NCBI RefSeq assembly: GCF_008124625.1
Contig: NZ_VNHM01000003.1
Coordinates: 163,606-227,605, forward strand
Reading direction: 5' to 3'
Origin: Desulfallas thermosapovorans DSM 6562
Lineage (GTDB): Bacteria > Bacillota > Desulfotomaculia > Desulfotomaculales > Desulfallaceae
DNA length: 64,000 bases
The stretch's first letter is position 1. Each line of letters opens with the position of its first letter. Below, one piece after another: positions 52,402-63,089 of the stretch. The position numbers were made by a program, and so were the translations under genes. A model generated the notes under the pieces. The model worked only from the letters and a program-made list of their open reading frames with translations. It made no database searches and was not told where the DNA came from.

Positions 52402-52478
52402 TGGCGTGCCTGGAGGGACTCGAACCCCCAACCTTCTGATCCGTAGTCAGATGCTCTATCCAATTGAGCCACAGGCAC
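52402..52478 (-). tRNA. tRNA-Arg (ACG)
   Basis: 77 nt with CCA. The loop CTACGGA gives anticodon ACG, the substrate of TadA (inosine formation) encoded at 38476. Originally only a few hundred bp from tadA. Confidence 0.96.
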
Positions 52479-52572
52479 ATATTTTTTTCTTGACAGTGCT
52501 TCATCAACACTGCGAGTATTATTGTATCAAAAGGACTGGTGAAAGTCAACCGGCAGAAAGTAGAATCACTAG

Positions 52573-52600
52573 AAAACCACGGACTTAAGGCCCGTGGTTT
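52573..52600 (-). terminator. Terminator of the tRNA-Ser pair
   Basis: AAAACCACGG and CCGTGGTTTT form a 10-bp stem around 8 bases, directly after tRNA-Ser(GCT) on the minus strand. Confidence 0.8.
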
Positions 52601-52607
52601 TCGCAAC

Positions 52608-52703
52608 TGGCGGAGAGAGAGGGATTCGAACCCTCGATACGAGTTTTAGCCCGTATAATCGCTTAGCAGGCGACCGCCTTCGACCTACTCGGCCATCTCT
52701 CCG
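52608..52703 (-). tRNA. tRNA-Ser (GCT)
   Basis: 96 nt, long variable arm, CCA encoded. The loop CTGCTAA gives anticodon GCT (AGC/AGT codons). Confidence 0.97.
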
Positions 52704-52722
52704 TATTGTCCGGTAGTTAAAA

Positions 52723-52812
52723 TGGCGGAGGAGGTGGGATTCGAACCCACGGAACCCGTAAAGGTTCAACGGTTTTCAAGACCGCCTCCTTAAACCGCTC
52801 GGACACCCCTCC
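52723..52812 (-). tRNA. tRNA-Ser (TGA)
   Basis: 90 nt, long variable arm, CCA encoded. The loop CTTGAAA gives anticodon TGA (TCA and other TCN codons). It lies 19 bp before tRNA-Ser(GCT). Confidence 0.97.
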
Positions 52813-52907
52813 AGTCAATTTCAATCAACCAGAGACAATAAGAAGTATAACATACTAAATGTAATGTGTCAATAACACTGTATTCCTTCGCTCCCTCTTC
52901 TTTGCTG

Positions 52908-54176
<1,269 letters not shown>

Positions 54177-54500
54177 TTATAAAAACCTCCAAGAATCAAT
54201 AAAAAATATATATAAATACAAATTTTATATTATCTTATTCTTGCTCTTAAACATTATTGTAATACATTTTAACTTACAATCGCATTAATTTAAAGATAAA
54301 AACTGCACATTATCAGTTTGTTGAAAAAGTATACGGAATTATCTTTTCCTGGTCATCTAAGATTGCTTTGGGCAATGAAGTTTGCCCTTGGAGCGTTTTT
54401 AAATAATAAATATTTATTATCAATTGTTTATGGTTTATATAAAAGAAAGCGCCGGCTTTGCGCCGGCGTTATTATACCATATTTATGCAGACAAATAAAA
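54177..54500. other. Intergenic region between serA and serS, with terminator
   Basis: CGCCGGC (54450-54456) and GCCGGCG (54462-54468) form the terminator of serA, followed on the minus strand by CTTTCTTTT. The rest is very A/T-rich and probably holds the serS promoter; no gene is visible. Confidence 0.7.
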
Positions 54501-56090
54501 CTACAAGCTAACAAACTTTACATCCAGCACTCCATCTATTTCGGCTATTGCTTTTATTGTTTCATCGGGTACCGGTGCATCCACTGAAAGCATCATCACG
54601 GCTTTGCCGCCGATTTCTTTACGACCCACCTGCATACCGGCAATATTTATATGATGCTCGCCGATTAACATACCCACAGGGCCGATAATTCTGGGTTTGT
54701 CCATGTGCGGCACGTAAAGCATATACCCTTCGGGAACGGCATCCACCCGGTAACCGTCCACCATCACAATGCGGGGATCATTTTCCTGGAACAGTGTGCC
54801 CGATAATGTTTTTTCACCTTTATCGGAGACCACTTTTACAGTGATCAGGCTGGCATAACCTTCGGCCCGGCCATTGACGGTTTGCACTACACTGATACCC
54901 CGGTTCTTGGCCAGTAGCTGGGCATTAATAAAGTTAACCGATTCCTGCAGTATGGGATCCAAAAATCCCTTTACCACCGCGGTGGTAATAGGCTTGACAT
55001 CTGCACCGGCCAGGTCGCCGTTATAAGTGATTTCCAATTTATTAACCCGTCCCTCCACCAGCTGGGCCTGGAATTTACCCAGTTTTTCAGCCAATTTCAG
55101 GTAGGGCTTGATCTTGGACATAACTTCAGGCTTAACTGACGGGACATTTACGGTATTGCGCACCACCTTATCTTTCAGGGCATCCACTATTTCCTCGGCC
55201 ACATCCACGGCTACATTAATCTGGGCTTCGGCGGTGGAGGCGCCCAAATGCGGGGTGGCGATAAAATTGTTCAATTCCAGTAAAGGACTGTCGGTGTTGG
55301 GTTCCTTTTCAAAAACGTCCAGCGCCGCACCGGCCACTTTACCGGACTGCATATACTTGTATAAAGCTTCCTCATCCACAATACCGCCACGGGCACAGTT
55401 GATCACCCGCACCCCGTCCTTCATGGCCGCGAATGCCTTGTCATCCAGCATGTGATAAGTTTCTTTGGTTTTGGGCATGTGCACGGTGATAAAATCCGCC
55501 ACCGGTAACAGCTCCTCCAAAGTAACCAGCTTAACCCCCATGGATTCAGCCTTTTCCGCGGAAATGTAGGGGTCGTAGGCCACTATATCCATTTCCATGG
55601 CCTGGGCCCGCCGGGCCACTGCCGAGCCGATTCTGCCCAGACCGATAACACCCAGTGTTTTACCCCGCAGTTCCACACCCAGAAAGGCTTTTTTATCCCA
55701 TACGCCGTTTTTCATTTTGGCCACAGCCTGGGGAATATTCCTGGCCAGGGCCAGCATCATGGCCACGGTATGTTCGGCGGCGGCAATGGTGTTACCGTCC
55801 GGGGCATTAACCACCAGCACACCGTGCTGGGTGGCGGCATTAAGATCAATATTATCCACACCTACTCCGGCCCGGCCCACCACTTTCAGTTTGGGAGCAT
55901 TCTCCAAAATCCGGGGTGTCACTTTGGTGGCACTGCGCACTATCATGGCGTCATACTCACCAATAACAGCCACCAGTTCATCTTCGGTCATTTTTGAGCC
56001 GATAACCACCTCAATATCCGGGTCTTGGTATAAAGGTTCCAAACCCTTTTGGGATACATTATCCATTGCCAGGACTTTATATTTTGCCAT
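54501..56090 (-). CDS. serA: D-3-phosphoglycerate dehydrogenase
   Basis: First enzyme of serine synthesis. 529 residues of the long type: substrate domain, NAD domain with LGVIGLGRIGSAVARRAQ, catalytic R/E/H in NCARGGIVDEEAL, DVFEKEP and TPHLGASTAEAQ. An allosteric substrate-binding domain (about 320-450) and a C-terminal ACT domain (INIAGMQVGRKEIGGKAVMML) for feedback control follow. It starts 6 bp after the aminotransferase gene in the T-box-controlled operon. Confidence 0.97.
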   Translation of the reverse strand: MAKYKVLAMDNVSQKGLEPLYQDPDIEVVIGSKMTEDELVAVIGEYDAMIVRSATKVTPRILENAPKLKVVGRAGVGVDNIDLNAATQHGVLVVNAPDGNTIAAAEHTVAMMLALARNIPQAVAKMKNGVWDKKAFLGVELRGKTLGVIGLGRIGSAVARRAQAMEMDIVAYDPYISAEKAESMGVKLVTLEELLPVADFITVHMPKTKETYHMLDDKAFAAMKDGVRVINCARGGIVDEEALYKYMQSGKVAGAALDVFEKEPNTDSPLLELNNFIATPHLGASTAEAQINVAVDVAEEIVDALKDKVVRNTVNVPSVKPEVMSKIKPYLKLAEKLGKFQAQLVEGRVNKLEITYNGDLAGADVKPITTAVVKGFLDPILQESVNFINAQLLAKNRGISVVQTVNGRAEGYASLITVKVVSDKGEKTLSGTLFQENDPRIVMVDGYRVDAVPEGYMLYVPHMDKPRIIGPVGMLIGEHHINIAGMQVGRKEIGGKAVMMLSVDAPVPDETIKAIAEIDGVLDVKFVSL

Positions 56091-56096
56091 TATTTT

Positions 56097-57242
56097 TCAC
56101 TCCCCCAAAAATACTTGCTGGGCTGCTTTTACACCAGCACCAAGTTCAACCGGATAACCAACCTTTTGCAGTGCCATTTCCAAACCGGCTATGGCAATGA
56201 TCACATTCATCTGATCGGCAAAACCCATGTGGGCAATGCGGAAGATTTTATTTTTCAATTTAGCTTGCCCGCCGGCAAAGGTGATATTATATTCTTTGGT
56301 CAGCACTTTGCGAATATCATCCGCCCCGATACCTTCCGGCGCGTACACCGAGGTGACCACCGGGGAGGCGCAGCTGTCTTCGGTCATCAATTTCAATCCC
56401 AGTGCCCTGATGGCAGCCCGGGTGGCGTCACGGAGCAATTTATGCCGGGCATATACATTATCCAAACCTTCGTTCAACATCATATCCAGTGCCGCGTCGA
56501 GGCCTACAAACAGCGATACTGCCGGGGTATAGGCCGTGTTCCATTTGGGGTACTGTTTCCTGGCCTTGAGCAAGCTGAAATAATACCGTGGTGATTTGTT
56601 GGCTTCAATTACTTGCCAGGCTTTATCACTGATACTTTGAATGGCCAAACCAGGGGGTAGCATTAACGATTTTTGAGAGCCGGTGGTTAATATATCCACA
56701 TGCCACTGGTCCACTTTGATTTCAATGCCGCCTACGCCGCTGACTCCGTCCACCACGAAAAGTGCCGGGGTTTGAGCCACTATTTTACCAATACTTTCAA
56801 TATCGTTTACCACACCGGTGGAAGTTTCATTCTGGGTGGCAAAAACAACTTTAATGTCGGGGTTGGCCGCCAGTGCTTCCTGCACCAACCTCGGGTCCAC
56901 ACAGGTGCCCCATTCATAGTTCAGCTCGATTACTTCAGCGCCGTATTGATGGGCTAGTTCAGACCAGCGCTCGCCAAATTTACCGCCCACCAGGGTGAGC
57001 ACCTTATCCCCGGCGCTGACCGTGTTGGCCACCGCGGACTCCATACCACCGGTGCCGGAACTGGTCAATATATATATTTCATTTTGGGTTTGGAACAGTT
57101 TCTGCAATTTAGCAATAATACCTTTGTGCAGTACCTGAAAACCTTCACTGCGGTGCCCGATTATGGGCGCTGTCATGGCGGCAACCACCGTCGGCGGTAC
57201 CGGGGTCGGTCCCGGAATCATTAAATAACTTTTATCCTGCAT
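56097..57242 (-). CDS. Class V aminotransferase, serine-pyruvate/alanine-glyoxylate type
   Basis: 381 residues. MIPGPTPVPPTVVAAMTAPI and GTGGMESAVANTV start the fold; the PLP-binding Lys lies in TTGSQKSLMLPPG and the Asp in FVDGVSGVGG. Such enzymes replace SerC as phosphoserine or serine transaminase in many Clostridia. The operon with serA and a serine-type T-box supports a role in serine synthesis; the exact substrate pair is inferred. Confidence 0.93.
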   Translation of the reverse strand: MQDKSYLMIPGPTPVPPTVVAAMTAPIIGHRSEGFQVLHKGIIAKLQKLFQTQNEIYILTSSGTGGMESAVANTVSAGDKVLTLVGGKFGERWSELAHQYGAEVIELNYEWGTCVDPRLVQEALAANPDIKVVFATQNETSTGVVNDIESIGKIVAQTPALFVVDGVSGVGGIEIKVDQWHVDILTTGSQKSLMLPPGLAIQSISDKAWQVIEANKSPRYYFSLLKARKQYPKWNTAYTPAVSLFVGLDAALDMMLNEGLDNVYARHKLLRDATRAAIRALGLKLMTEDSCASPVVTSVYAPEGIGADDIRKVLTKEYNITFAGGQAKLKNKIFRIAHMGFADQMNVIIAIAGLEMALQKVGYPVELGAGVKAAQQVFLGE

Positions 57243-57319
57243 ATGTAATCTTCCTCCTTGGCTAAGTTAAGTAATAGTAAATAATACCTGGTATATAACT
57301 AATTTTTTGTTAAGCTATA

Positions 57320-57585
57320 ATAAAAAACCCCCCATCCCTATAAACATTAAATCACAGGGACGAGAGGTATTTCTCCCGCGGTACCACCCATATTGATTTG
57401 TTTAGATAAAAGAAATACTAAACAAACCCTCTTCGTTTAAATAACGGAACTGTCCGTGCCCGCCTACTGCTTTTTTCAGCGAGCCCCCTTCGGGGAGCCT
57501 TTTCACCACATACAACTACCGGTTCACACCAAACACCGGCTCTCTGAAAATTGCTTATGGTTACTTTACCCCTGCATCGGGTTTA
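57320..57585 (-). promoter_or_regulatory. T-box leader of the serine biosynthesis operon
   Basis: The minus strand reads GGGTGGTACCGCGG (57388-57375), the T-box core. A terminator with TCCCT/AGGGA and a GGGGGGTTTTTT tail follows (57366-57323). Upstream, CAGAGAGCCGG and GTGAACCGG form the distal Stem I with the AG bulge. A specifier TCC in GGCTCCCC would fit serine but was not proven. It senses uncharged tRNA-Ser and controls the aminotransferase and serA. Confidence 0.92.
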
Positions 57586-57698
57586 ATTTATATTAAAATA
57601 ACAATGATCTCTATAAAATATTACTACATTCAACTTTTTTTTGCAATAGTTTTATACCATTTGTTCATTTAGCAACATTTTCAATATAAAAGATTTGA

Positions 57699-57726
57699 TT
57701 CAGGTGGTGTTTTAATGCCACCTGAA
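57699..57726 (-). terminator. Terminator of pdxST
   Basis: TTCAGGTGG and CCACCTGAA form a 9-bp stem, followed on the minus strand by TCAAATCTTTTAT. It lies about 110 bp after pdxT; the stretch between has no gene. Confidence 0.65.
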
Positions 57727-57836
57727 ACCCTGGTTTCTCTTATTTCGAGTTTATCGCCCTTTAACTCCATTAATTGGGAACATTCCTGTCCCAAGGGAAA
57801 TATCCAAGTTTGGCAGGTGTGTCCCCTTCCCTTGTG

Positions 57837-58418
57837 TTAGGCGGGAGTTTTAGCGGCGATTAACGAGATAAAGTACTGGTGCATGCGCAGGTCACTGGTC
57901 AACTCCGGGTGAAAAGCCGCCACCAGAAAGCGATCTTGACGGGCACATACTATTTTATCATCGCAATAGGCCAGCACATCCACACCTTCAGCCACTTTAG
58001 TTATATAAGGGGCCCTGATAAAAACCGCCCTGAGTGGCTCAGCCCCTAAAACAGGTATATTCAAATCTGTTTCAAAACTGTCCACCTGCCGCCCATAGGC
58101 GTTTCTCTCCACCTCTATATCCATTAAACCCAGTGTTTGCTGCCGGGAGTTCCTGATTTGTTTGGCCAGCATAATCAACCCGGCACAGGTACCGAAAATG
58201 GGCATACCTTGATGAGCCAAATCCAGTATGGGTTTCATTAATTCAAATTCGCTCATTAATTTACCCATCGTGGTGCTTTCACCACCTGGAATAACCAAAG
58301 CATCAACGCTATGCAGTTCCGACGCCTTTCTCACCTGGCAAGTTGAAACGCCGCATTTTTCCAAAGAGCGCTGGTGCTCCCGAAAGGCACCCTGTAAGGC
58401 GAGTACACCTACTAGCAT
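57837..58418 (-). CDS. pdxT: Pyridoxal 5'-phosphate synthase glutaminase subunit
   Basis: Releases ammonia from glutamine for PdxS. 193 residues: VGVLALQGAFREH, IPGGESTTMGKL, the catalytic Cys in FGTCAGLIMLA and the His-Glu pair in AAFHPELTSD. The ATG at 58418 follows GGGAG; the long upstream frame overlaps pdxS and is not used. Confidence 0.97.
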   Translation of the reverse strand: MLVGVLALQGAFREHQRSLEKCGVSTCQVRKASELHSVDALVIPGGESTTMGKLMSEFELMKPILDLAHQGMPIFGTCAGLIMLAKQIRNSRQQTLGLMDIEVERNAYGRQVDSFETDLNIPVLGAEPLRAVFIRAPYITKVAEGVDVLAYCDDKIVCARQDRFLVAAFHPELTSDLRMHQYFISLIAAKTPA

Positions 58419-58431
58419 AGTCTTGCTCCCA

Positions 58432-59328
58432 TTACCAACCTCTGTCCTGCATACGCTGCCCGGGCGCAATAGTGGATATTTCAAGACCGGGCATGGCTTC
58501 ACCCAGATCCCGGGAAATTTCGGCCAGTATTTTAGGATCATTATAATGTGTGGTGGCGGCCACAATAGCCTTGGCCCGGGCCTGGGGATCATTAGATTTA
58601 AATATCCCCGAACCAACAAAAATACCGTCACAACCCAGTTGCATCATTAATGCTGCATCCGCCGGGGTAGCAATACCACCGGCGGCAAAATTCACTACCG
58701 GCAATCTACCGTTGTTGGCCACATCCAAAAGTAATTCATAGGGTGCACCCATCTCTTTGGCCACACTCATCAATTCTTCCCTGGGCAGGTTCTGCACCCG
58801 GCGTATTTCCCCCATTACCATACGCATGTGGCGAACAGCTTCCACCACGTTACCCGTGCCGGGTTCACCCTTGGTACGAATCATCGCCGCACCTTCGGCA
58901 ATACGCCTGAGGGCTTCACCCAAATTACGGGCACCGCATACAAATGGTACTTTAAAGGCATGCTTATCTATATGGTGCTGTTCATCCGCCGGTGTAAGTA
59001 CTTCGCTTTCGTCTATATAGTCAACACCCAAAGCCTCGAGTATTTGCGCCTCCACAAAATGACCGATTCTTGCCTTGGCCATTACCGGTATAGTAACTGC
59101 ATCCATAATTCGTATTATAACAGTGGGATCGGCCATCCTGGCCACTCCACCGGCTGCACGTATATCAGCGGGAACCCTCTCCAACGCCATTACTGCACAG
59201 GCTCCCGCTTCTTCAGCTATTTTGGCTTGTTCAGGGGTGGTGACATCCATAATTACTCCGCCCTTGAGCATTTCAGCCAGACCTTTTTTAACTGTCCATG
59301 TCCCCTTTTCAGCCACAGTTTCCGCCAT
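58432..59328 (-). CDS. pdxS: Pyridoxal 5'-phosphate synthase subunit
   Basis: Builds PLP from ribose 5-phosphate, glyceraldehyde 3-phosphate and ammonia. 298 residues of the very conserved (beta/alpha)8 fold: [51 protein letters not shown], and C-terminal [14 protein letters not shown]. With pdxT 13 bp downstream it forms the DXP-independent route. Confidence 0.98.
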   Translation of the reverse strand: MAETVAEKGTWTVKKGLAEMLKGGVIMDVTTPEQAKIAEEAGACAVMALERVPADIRAAGGVARMADPTVIIRIMDAVTIPVMAKARIGHFVEAQILEALGVDYIDESEVLTPADEQHHIDKHAFKVPFVCGARNLGEALRRIAEGAAMIRTKGEPGTGNVVEAVRHMRMVMGEIRRVQNLPREELMSVAKEMGAPYELLLDVANNGRLPVVNFAAGGIATPADAALMMQLGCDGIFVGSGIFKSNDPQARAKAIVAATTHYNDPKILAEISRDLGEAMPGLEISTIAPGQRMQDRGW

Positions 59329-59458
59329 TTAATTCTCCTCCATTCAACAACGATCACTAAAATATTTTACATTAATCCCTTAACAAAAACAAGCAGCTTT
59401 AAAACCATTTAATGCTAAATGGGCTTTATACCAGGCTGAGTACAGGGGTTGGGCTGTG

Positions 59459-60136
59459 TTAATTCACATTGATAAACCTTCTTCCTTTCCAAAGCATTCT
59501 CCCAATTAACTGGCTCCAATCTTCCGTACCTTCGTCTTTTTCAGCCGAGACCGGGAATATTTTCAGGTTGCTGTTTAGTTGCATTAACTGGCTTATATAT
59601 GCTCCCAGGTTAAAATTAACATGGGGTAACAAATCTGTCTTGGTAATGGCAACTGCAAAGGCGTTCCTGAATGCCAGGGGATACTTTTCAGGCCCGTGCA
59701 TACCCTCTGTTACACTAACGGCAAGCAGCCTAAAGTTTTCACCCAAATCAACATCAACCGTGCATAAAATATTACCTACATTTTCAATTATAATTAGATC
59801 AAGCTGTTCAAGGGGCAATTGCTCAATTGCCCGGGCTACCATACCCGCACTCAGACAGCAATTATTTTGGGTATTTATTTGTACTACATCCACAACACCT
59901 GTGGCAGCTAACTTTTCAGCGTCATATGAGGTGTACGGGTCACCATTGATCACGGCAACATTAAATTTATCGTTTAACAGGCGCAGGGTTTTTTCCAAGA
60001 GGGTGGTTTTACCGGCACCAGGTCCACCAATTAAGTTAATCATGATAATACCGTTTTCGTTAATTATGTTTCTATTTTTCTTAGCTATACTTTCATTGTC
60101 ATGTAATGTTTTTTCCGGTGTTATAATTTTAACCAT
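59459..60136 (-). CDS. HypB-like GTPase with altered metal site
   Basis: 225 residues of the HypB/UreG SIMIBI class: Walker A IGGPGAGKTTLLEK, NGDPYTSYDAEKLAATG, IENVGNILC and the NKxD-like TKTDLLPH. HypB proteins normally have a Cys-His pair (GCHLDA) and a second Cys as nickel/zinc site; here the pair is Cys-Cys (NNCCLSAG, 93-94) with C125 kept. There is no N-terminal His-rich or CxxCGC motif and no hypA nearby. It starts 17 bp after a sigma-54 activator gene. It may mature a hydrogenase, CO dehydrogenase or another metalloenzyme, possibly with a different metal. Confidence 0.85.
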   Translation of the reverse strand: MVKIITPEKTLHDNESIAKKNRNIINENGIIMINLIGGPGAGKTTLLEKTLRLLNDKFNVAVINGDPYTSYDAEKLAATGVVDVVQINTQNNCCLSAGMVARAIEQLPLEQLDLIIIENVGNILCTVDVDLGENFRLLAVSVTEGMHGPEKYPLAFRNAFAVAITKTDLLPHVNFNLGAYISQLMQLNSNLKIFPVSAEKDEGTEDWSQLIGRMLWKGRRFINVN

Positions 60137-60152
60137 AACCCTTCCCCTTTCA

Positions 60153-61889
60153 TTAATCGGTTCGGTTTTTATTTAAACCGTATTTATGTGACATGCGAAC
60201 AACTGTAGGTTGGGTTACCCCCAAAGCCGCCGCCGCTTTGCGCGTGCTCCCGTAACGCTTGAGCGCCCAGGAAACCATCGACTTTTCAAGTTGCTCCCTG
60301 GCTTCTTTTAGAGTACCCATATCAGATATGTGAAAATCCACTAAAGACGGAGTTTCTTTGAGCATAGGCGGCAAGTGTTTAACATCTATCACATCTGATG
60401 TACAAGTAAGAACTAATCTTTCTGTTACGTTTTGTAACTCACGGACATTACCGGGCCAGTGATATTTCATTATGCTCTCCAAGGCGGCAGAGCTAAATGT
60501 TTTCCGCATGTTATATTTTTCATTATATTTTCTAAGAAATTCAAGCAGCAACGGAATGATATCCTCGGGCCTCTCCCGTAAAGAGGGAATAACCACCGGT
60601 ATTACATTTAAGCGATAATAAAGGTCGCTGCGAAATTGTCCTTTATCAACCATTTCTTTTAAATCCTGGTTGGTAGCGGCTATAACCCTTATATCAATAT
60701 CCACCGGTTTCATACCACCAACCCGCATAACCTTGAGATCCTGTAATGCATGCAACAATTTAGCCTGCATTTGAATGGGAATTTCACCCACCTCATCCAG
60801 AAACAATGTGCCTCCATGAGCCAGTTCAAACATGCCCGGCTTTCCTTTTTTACGTGCCCCGGTAAAAGAGCCCTCCTCATATCCAAATAACTCCGACTCC
60901 ATCAATGCCTCGGGAATAGCCCCGCAGTTTACCCGAATATAAGGACCCTTTTCGCGATTGCTTGTCCTGTGGATATAACGCGCCACAACATCTTTACCAA
61001 CACCGGATTCACCCAGGATTAATACCGTAGCATCGGAGCCGGCTGTTTGGGCCGCAAGCTTAAAGACGTCCTTCATAGCCTGGCTACGCACGATAACCCC
61101 GTCAGATTCATATTGTTGCTTGCGTAGTAATTTGAGCTCTTCTTTATAACGCTTGCTCTCCTCCAACTCTTGTCTGTAACGATCTATTTCTGTAATGTCA
61201 CGAACATTTGAAATAATACGCCATATATTTCCATTTTCATCAAAGACCGGTGTGGCAGTCACCAACGCTTTACGATTAGTCTTGGTTTCATACATGATGG
61301 TTACCGGTTTTCTCTGTTCAATAACATGGATAGCGGCGGAATCGGTATAATAGCCCTGGGCGACAATTTCATAAACAGAACGATTGACCATTTCCTCCCG
61401 TTTAATACCTGAAAAGTCCTCCCAGGATTTACTGACCCGCAATGTTACCCCGGCACCGTCCATAATCCAAATACCGTCATGAGAGTTTTCCAATATAGCT
61501 TCAAGTTCCTTTTCCTTTTGTATGGCATTTTGAAATTGAAGCTTTTTTTCTTCCAAGTCGATTATATCCAAATATATACTATAGGCACCTTCCAATTTTC
61601 CATCGGTGCGTATTGGAAAGTGGTATGACAGCAATTTTTTATCACCGCGGGTTTCATGCCAGGGGGAAACTTCTTTACCTGTCTCCAACACTTTAATTAA
61701 CGGAGAACCGGGCACCATGCCGGAAATACGCTTACCCAATGCTATCCCACGGTCGATTTTTAACATTTCCTCAGCCGTCGGGTTGATTTGAATTATCACG
61801 CCCTGGCAATCCACCATTACAAACCCTTCGCGGAGAGAGTACAGTATATCATTAATGGGTATTTTATTTTCAAGAGTTTGGTTATTCAA
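60153..61889 (-). CDS. Sigma-54-dependent transcriptional activator with two PAS domains
   Basis: 578 residues. PAS 1 (about 10-110) and PAS 2 (about 130-240) are followed by a short coiled coil and the AAA+ domain: GESGVGKDV (293-301), the sigma-54 contact loop as GSFTGA (340-345) instead of the usual GAFTGA, LFLDEVGEIP and RSDLYYRLNVIP. The C-terminal HTH (STRKAAAALGVTQPTVVRMSHKYGL) is of the TyrR type. It probably controls an operon in response to a small ligand or redox signal; its downstream partner is the HypB-like gene. Confidence 0.95.
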   Translation of the reverse strand: MNNQTLENKIPINDILYSLREGFVMVDCQGVIIQINPTAEEMLKIDRGIALGKRISGMVPGSPLIKVLETGKEVSPWHETRGDKKLLSYHFPIRTDGKLEGAYSIYLDIIDLEEKKLQFQNAIQKEKELEAILENSHDGIWIMDGAGVTLRVSKSWEDFSGIKREEMVNRSVYEIVAQGYYTDSAAIHVIEQRKPVTIMYETKTNRKALVTATPVFDENGNIWRIISNVRDITEIDRYRQELEESKRYKEELKLLRKQQYESDGVIVRSQAMKDVFKLAAQTAGSDATVLILGESGVGKDVVARYIHRTSNREKGPYIRVNCGAIPEALMESELFGYEEGSFTGARKKGKPGMFELAHGGTLFLDEVGEIPIQMQAKLLHALQDLKVMRVGGMKPVDIDIRVIAATNQDLKEMVDKGQFRSDLYYRLNVIPVVIPSLRERPEDIIPLLLEFLRKYNEKYNMRKTFSSAALESIMKYHWPGNVRELQNVTERLVLTCTSDVIDVKHLPPMLKETPSLVDFHISDMGTLKEAREQLEKSMVSWALKRYGSTRKAAAALGVTQPTVVRMSHKYGLNKNRTD

Positions 61890-61938
61890 TTATTACTCCC
61901 TCCTTATTAATCAACTAATTATTATTAATATTATTAAC

Positions 61939-61984
61939 TTATTAACGGTTTAAACCGGCGATGCGGGGCTTAAACCGTTAATAA
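61939..61984. terminator. 15-bp stem hairpin upstream of the sigma-54 activator
   Basis: TTATTAACGGTTTAA (61939-61953) and TTAAACCGTTAATAA (61970-61984) are perfectly complementary. It lies just downstream of the small gene at 61993 and probably ends that transcript, or it is an operator for the activator. Confidence 0.7.
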
Positions 61985-61992
61985 TAACAACA

Positions 61993-62187
61993 TTACTTAG
62001 GTTCGTTAAGTAATTCTTCCATTGTTATACCATGGTAATTGCATATTGAACTCATTTTTGCAAAAAATGCTTTACGCTCAGCCATGGTTGGTTTTTCAGC
62101 AAATACTTCCCTCATCCACTTGACAACGTAAGCCCTCTCCCTTGGCCTTGTGTCTTCCGTAGTTACGTTATTATTATTGTTACTCAC
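61993..62187 (-). CDS. Small hypothetical protein, 64 aa
   Basis: An Asn-rich start (five Asn) is followed by VVKWMREVFAEKPTMAERKA and a helix NYHGITMEELLNEP. Not recognised. The GTG at 62187 follows AAAGGATG by about 8 bases; an ATG at 62205 is possible. It lies 30 bp after the 142-aa gene and is likely cotranscribed. Confidence 0.5.
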   Translation of the reverse strand: MSNNNNNVTTEDTRPRERAYVVKWMREVFAEKPTMAERKAFFAKMSSICNYHGITMEELLNEPK

Positions 62188-62217
62188 CCAAATCATCCTT
62201 TCCATGAATTTTAGCGT

Positions 62218-62646
62218 TTACCACACCGTAGGTATTGCTAATCGTTCCCAAAATGTTTGTATTCTTTTTAATTGTGGTCCGTAACCCTCTAAGCCATTAT
62301 ATTTACCATCCAAGGTTGCTTTATAATCAATATCCTCTGGAAGTTTTTTATCGGGCCATTCTGCATTTAAAACCTCGATTAATTTTTTAAATAACGAAAT
62401 AACTTTATCTTCTCCAGTAATTTCAATAGCCAGCAGTATTCGATTCAGGTCTATATGGCCATGACTAACGCCATTCTCCTCCTGGGTTTTAATCCATTGC
62501 TCCAAAGCTTTGGCATATTCTGCTCTAAATTTGGCGTTTTTATAAAGAATTTGATCAAAATAACGCCGGTCATTACTAAAAACTTCAGCAATAGTTTTAT
62601 CAGGGTACCTCCCCATACCCATCTTTTTTGCAAAATACTCCCGCAA
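62218..62646 (-). CDS. Hypothetical protein, 142 aa
   Basis: MREYFAKKMGMGRYPDKTIA start; helical, with LEQWIKTQEENGVSHGHIDL and TFWERLAIPTVW at the end. No family or motif recognised. A/T-rich codon use. Two similar palindromes lie 230-320 bp upstream (62875-62968). Confidence 0.55.
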   Translation of the reverse strand: MREYFAKKMGMGRYPDKTIAEVFSNDRRYFDQILYKNAKFRAEYAKALEQWIKTQEENGVSHGHIDLNRILLAIEITGEDKVISLFKKLIEVLNAEWPDKKLPEDIDYKATLDGKYNGLEGYGPQLKRIQTFWERLAIPTVW

Positions 62647-62874
62647 TCTTTTTCACCCCCATTGATTTATATTTAAATCATTTAGACATCCTTCACAGCC
62701 GGGTAGACAAATGAATAGATCTTGTCCGATTAATTATCATATCGGGTATATACAAAAATGTTGCAAATAATGTACCTGCATTCCACAATAGCCGTAATGG
62801 CACGTGTTTATTTGATTAATCGATTCAAACTCGGTCTTTTTACAGACCTAATTCGATAAAATATTATTGCCATA

Positions 62875-62892
62875 TGATACAGATTTATATCA
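62875..62892. promoter_or_regulatory. Operator-like palindrome 1
   Basis: TGATACAGATTTATATCA, an imperfect palindrome with TGATA and TATCA ends. Read on the other strand it differs from palindrome 2 at only two positions. Possible site for the Crp/Fnr regulator encoded at 63090. Confidence 0.5.
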
Positions 62893-62950
62893 TCATATAA
62901 AGAATAACTATCAATACAGCTTATAACAACTATCAAGACAACTTATATAG

Positions 62951-62968
62951 TGATATAGATTTGTATCA
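62951..62968. promoter_or_regulatory. Operator-like palindrome 2
   Basis: TGATATAGATTTGTATCA, 76 bp (about seven helical turns) from palindrome 1 and in inverted orientation to it. Both lie in an A/T-rich 440-bp region without genes (62647-63089). Confidence 0.5.
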
Positions 62969-63050
62969 TGTCGATAAGTAATTATATCACGATTATTTAT
63001 ACCGATAAACCGCCCTTATTTGACATTAGTGGATATTTGTAAAAAATTAA

Positions 63051-63083
63051 AAAAGCCGGCTATATAGTATAGTCCCGGCTTTT
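63051..63083. terminator. Terminator of the Crp/Fnr gene
   Basis: AAAAGCCGG and CCGGCTTTT form a 9-bp stem with A and T runs on either side, able to act in both directions. It lies 7 bp after the stop. Confidence 0.85.
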
Positions 63084-63089
63084 ATTTAA

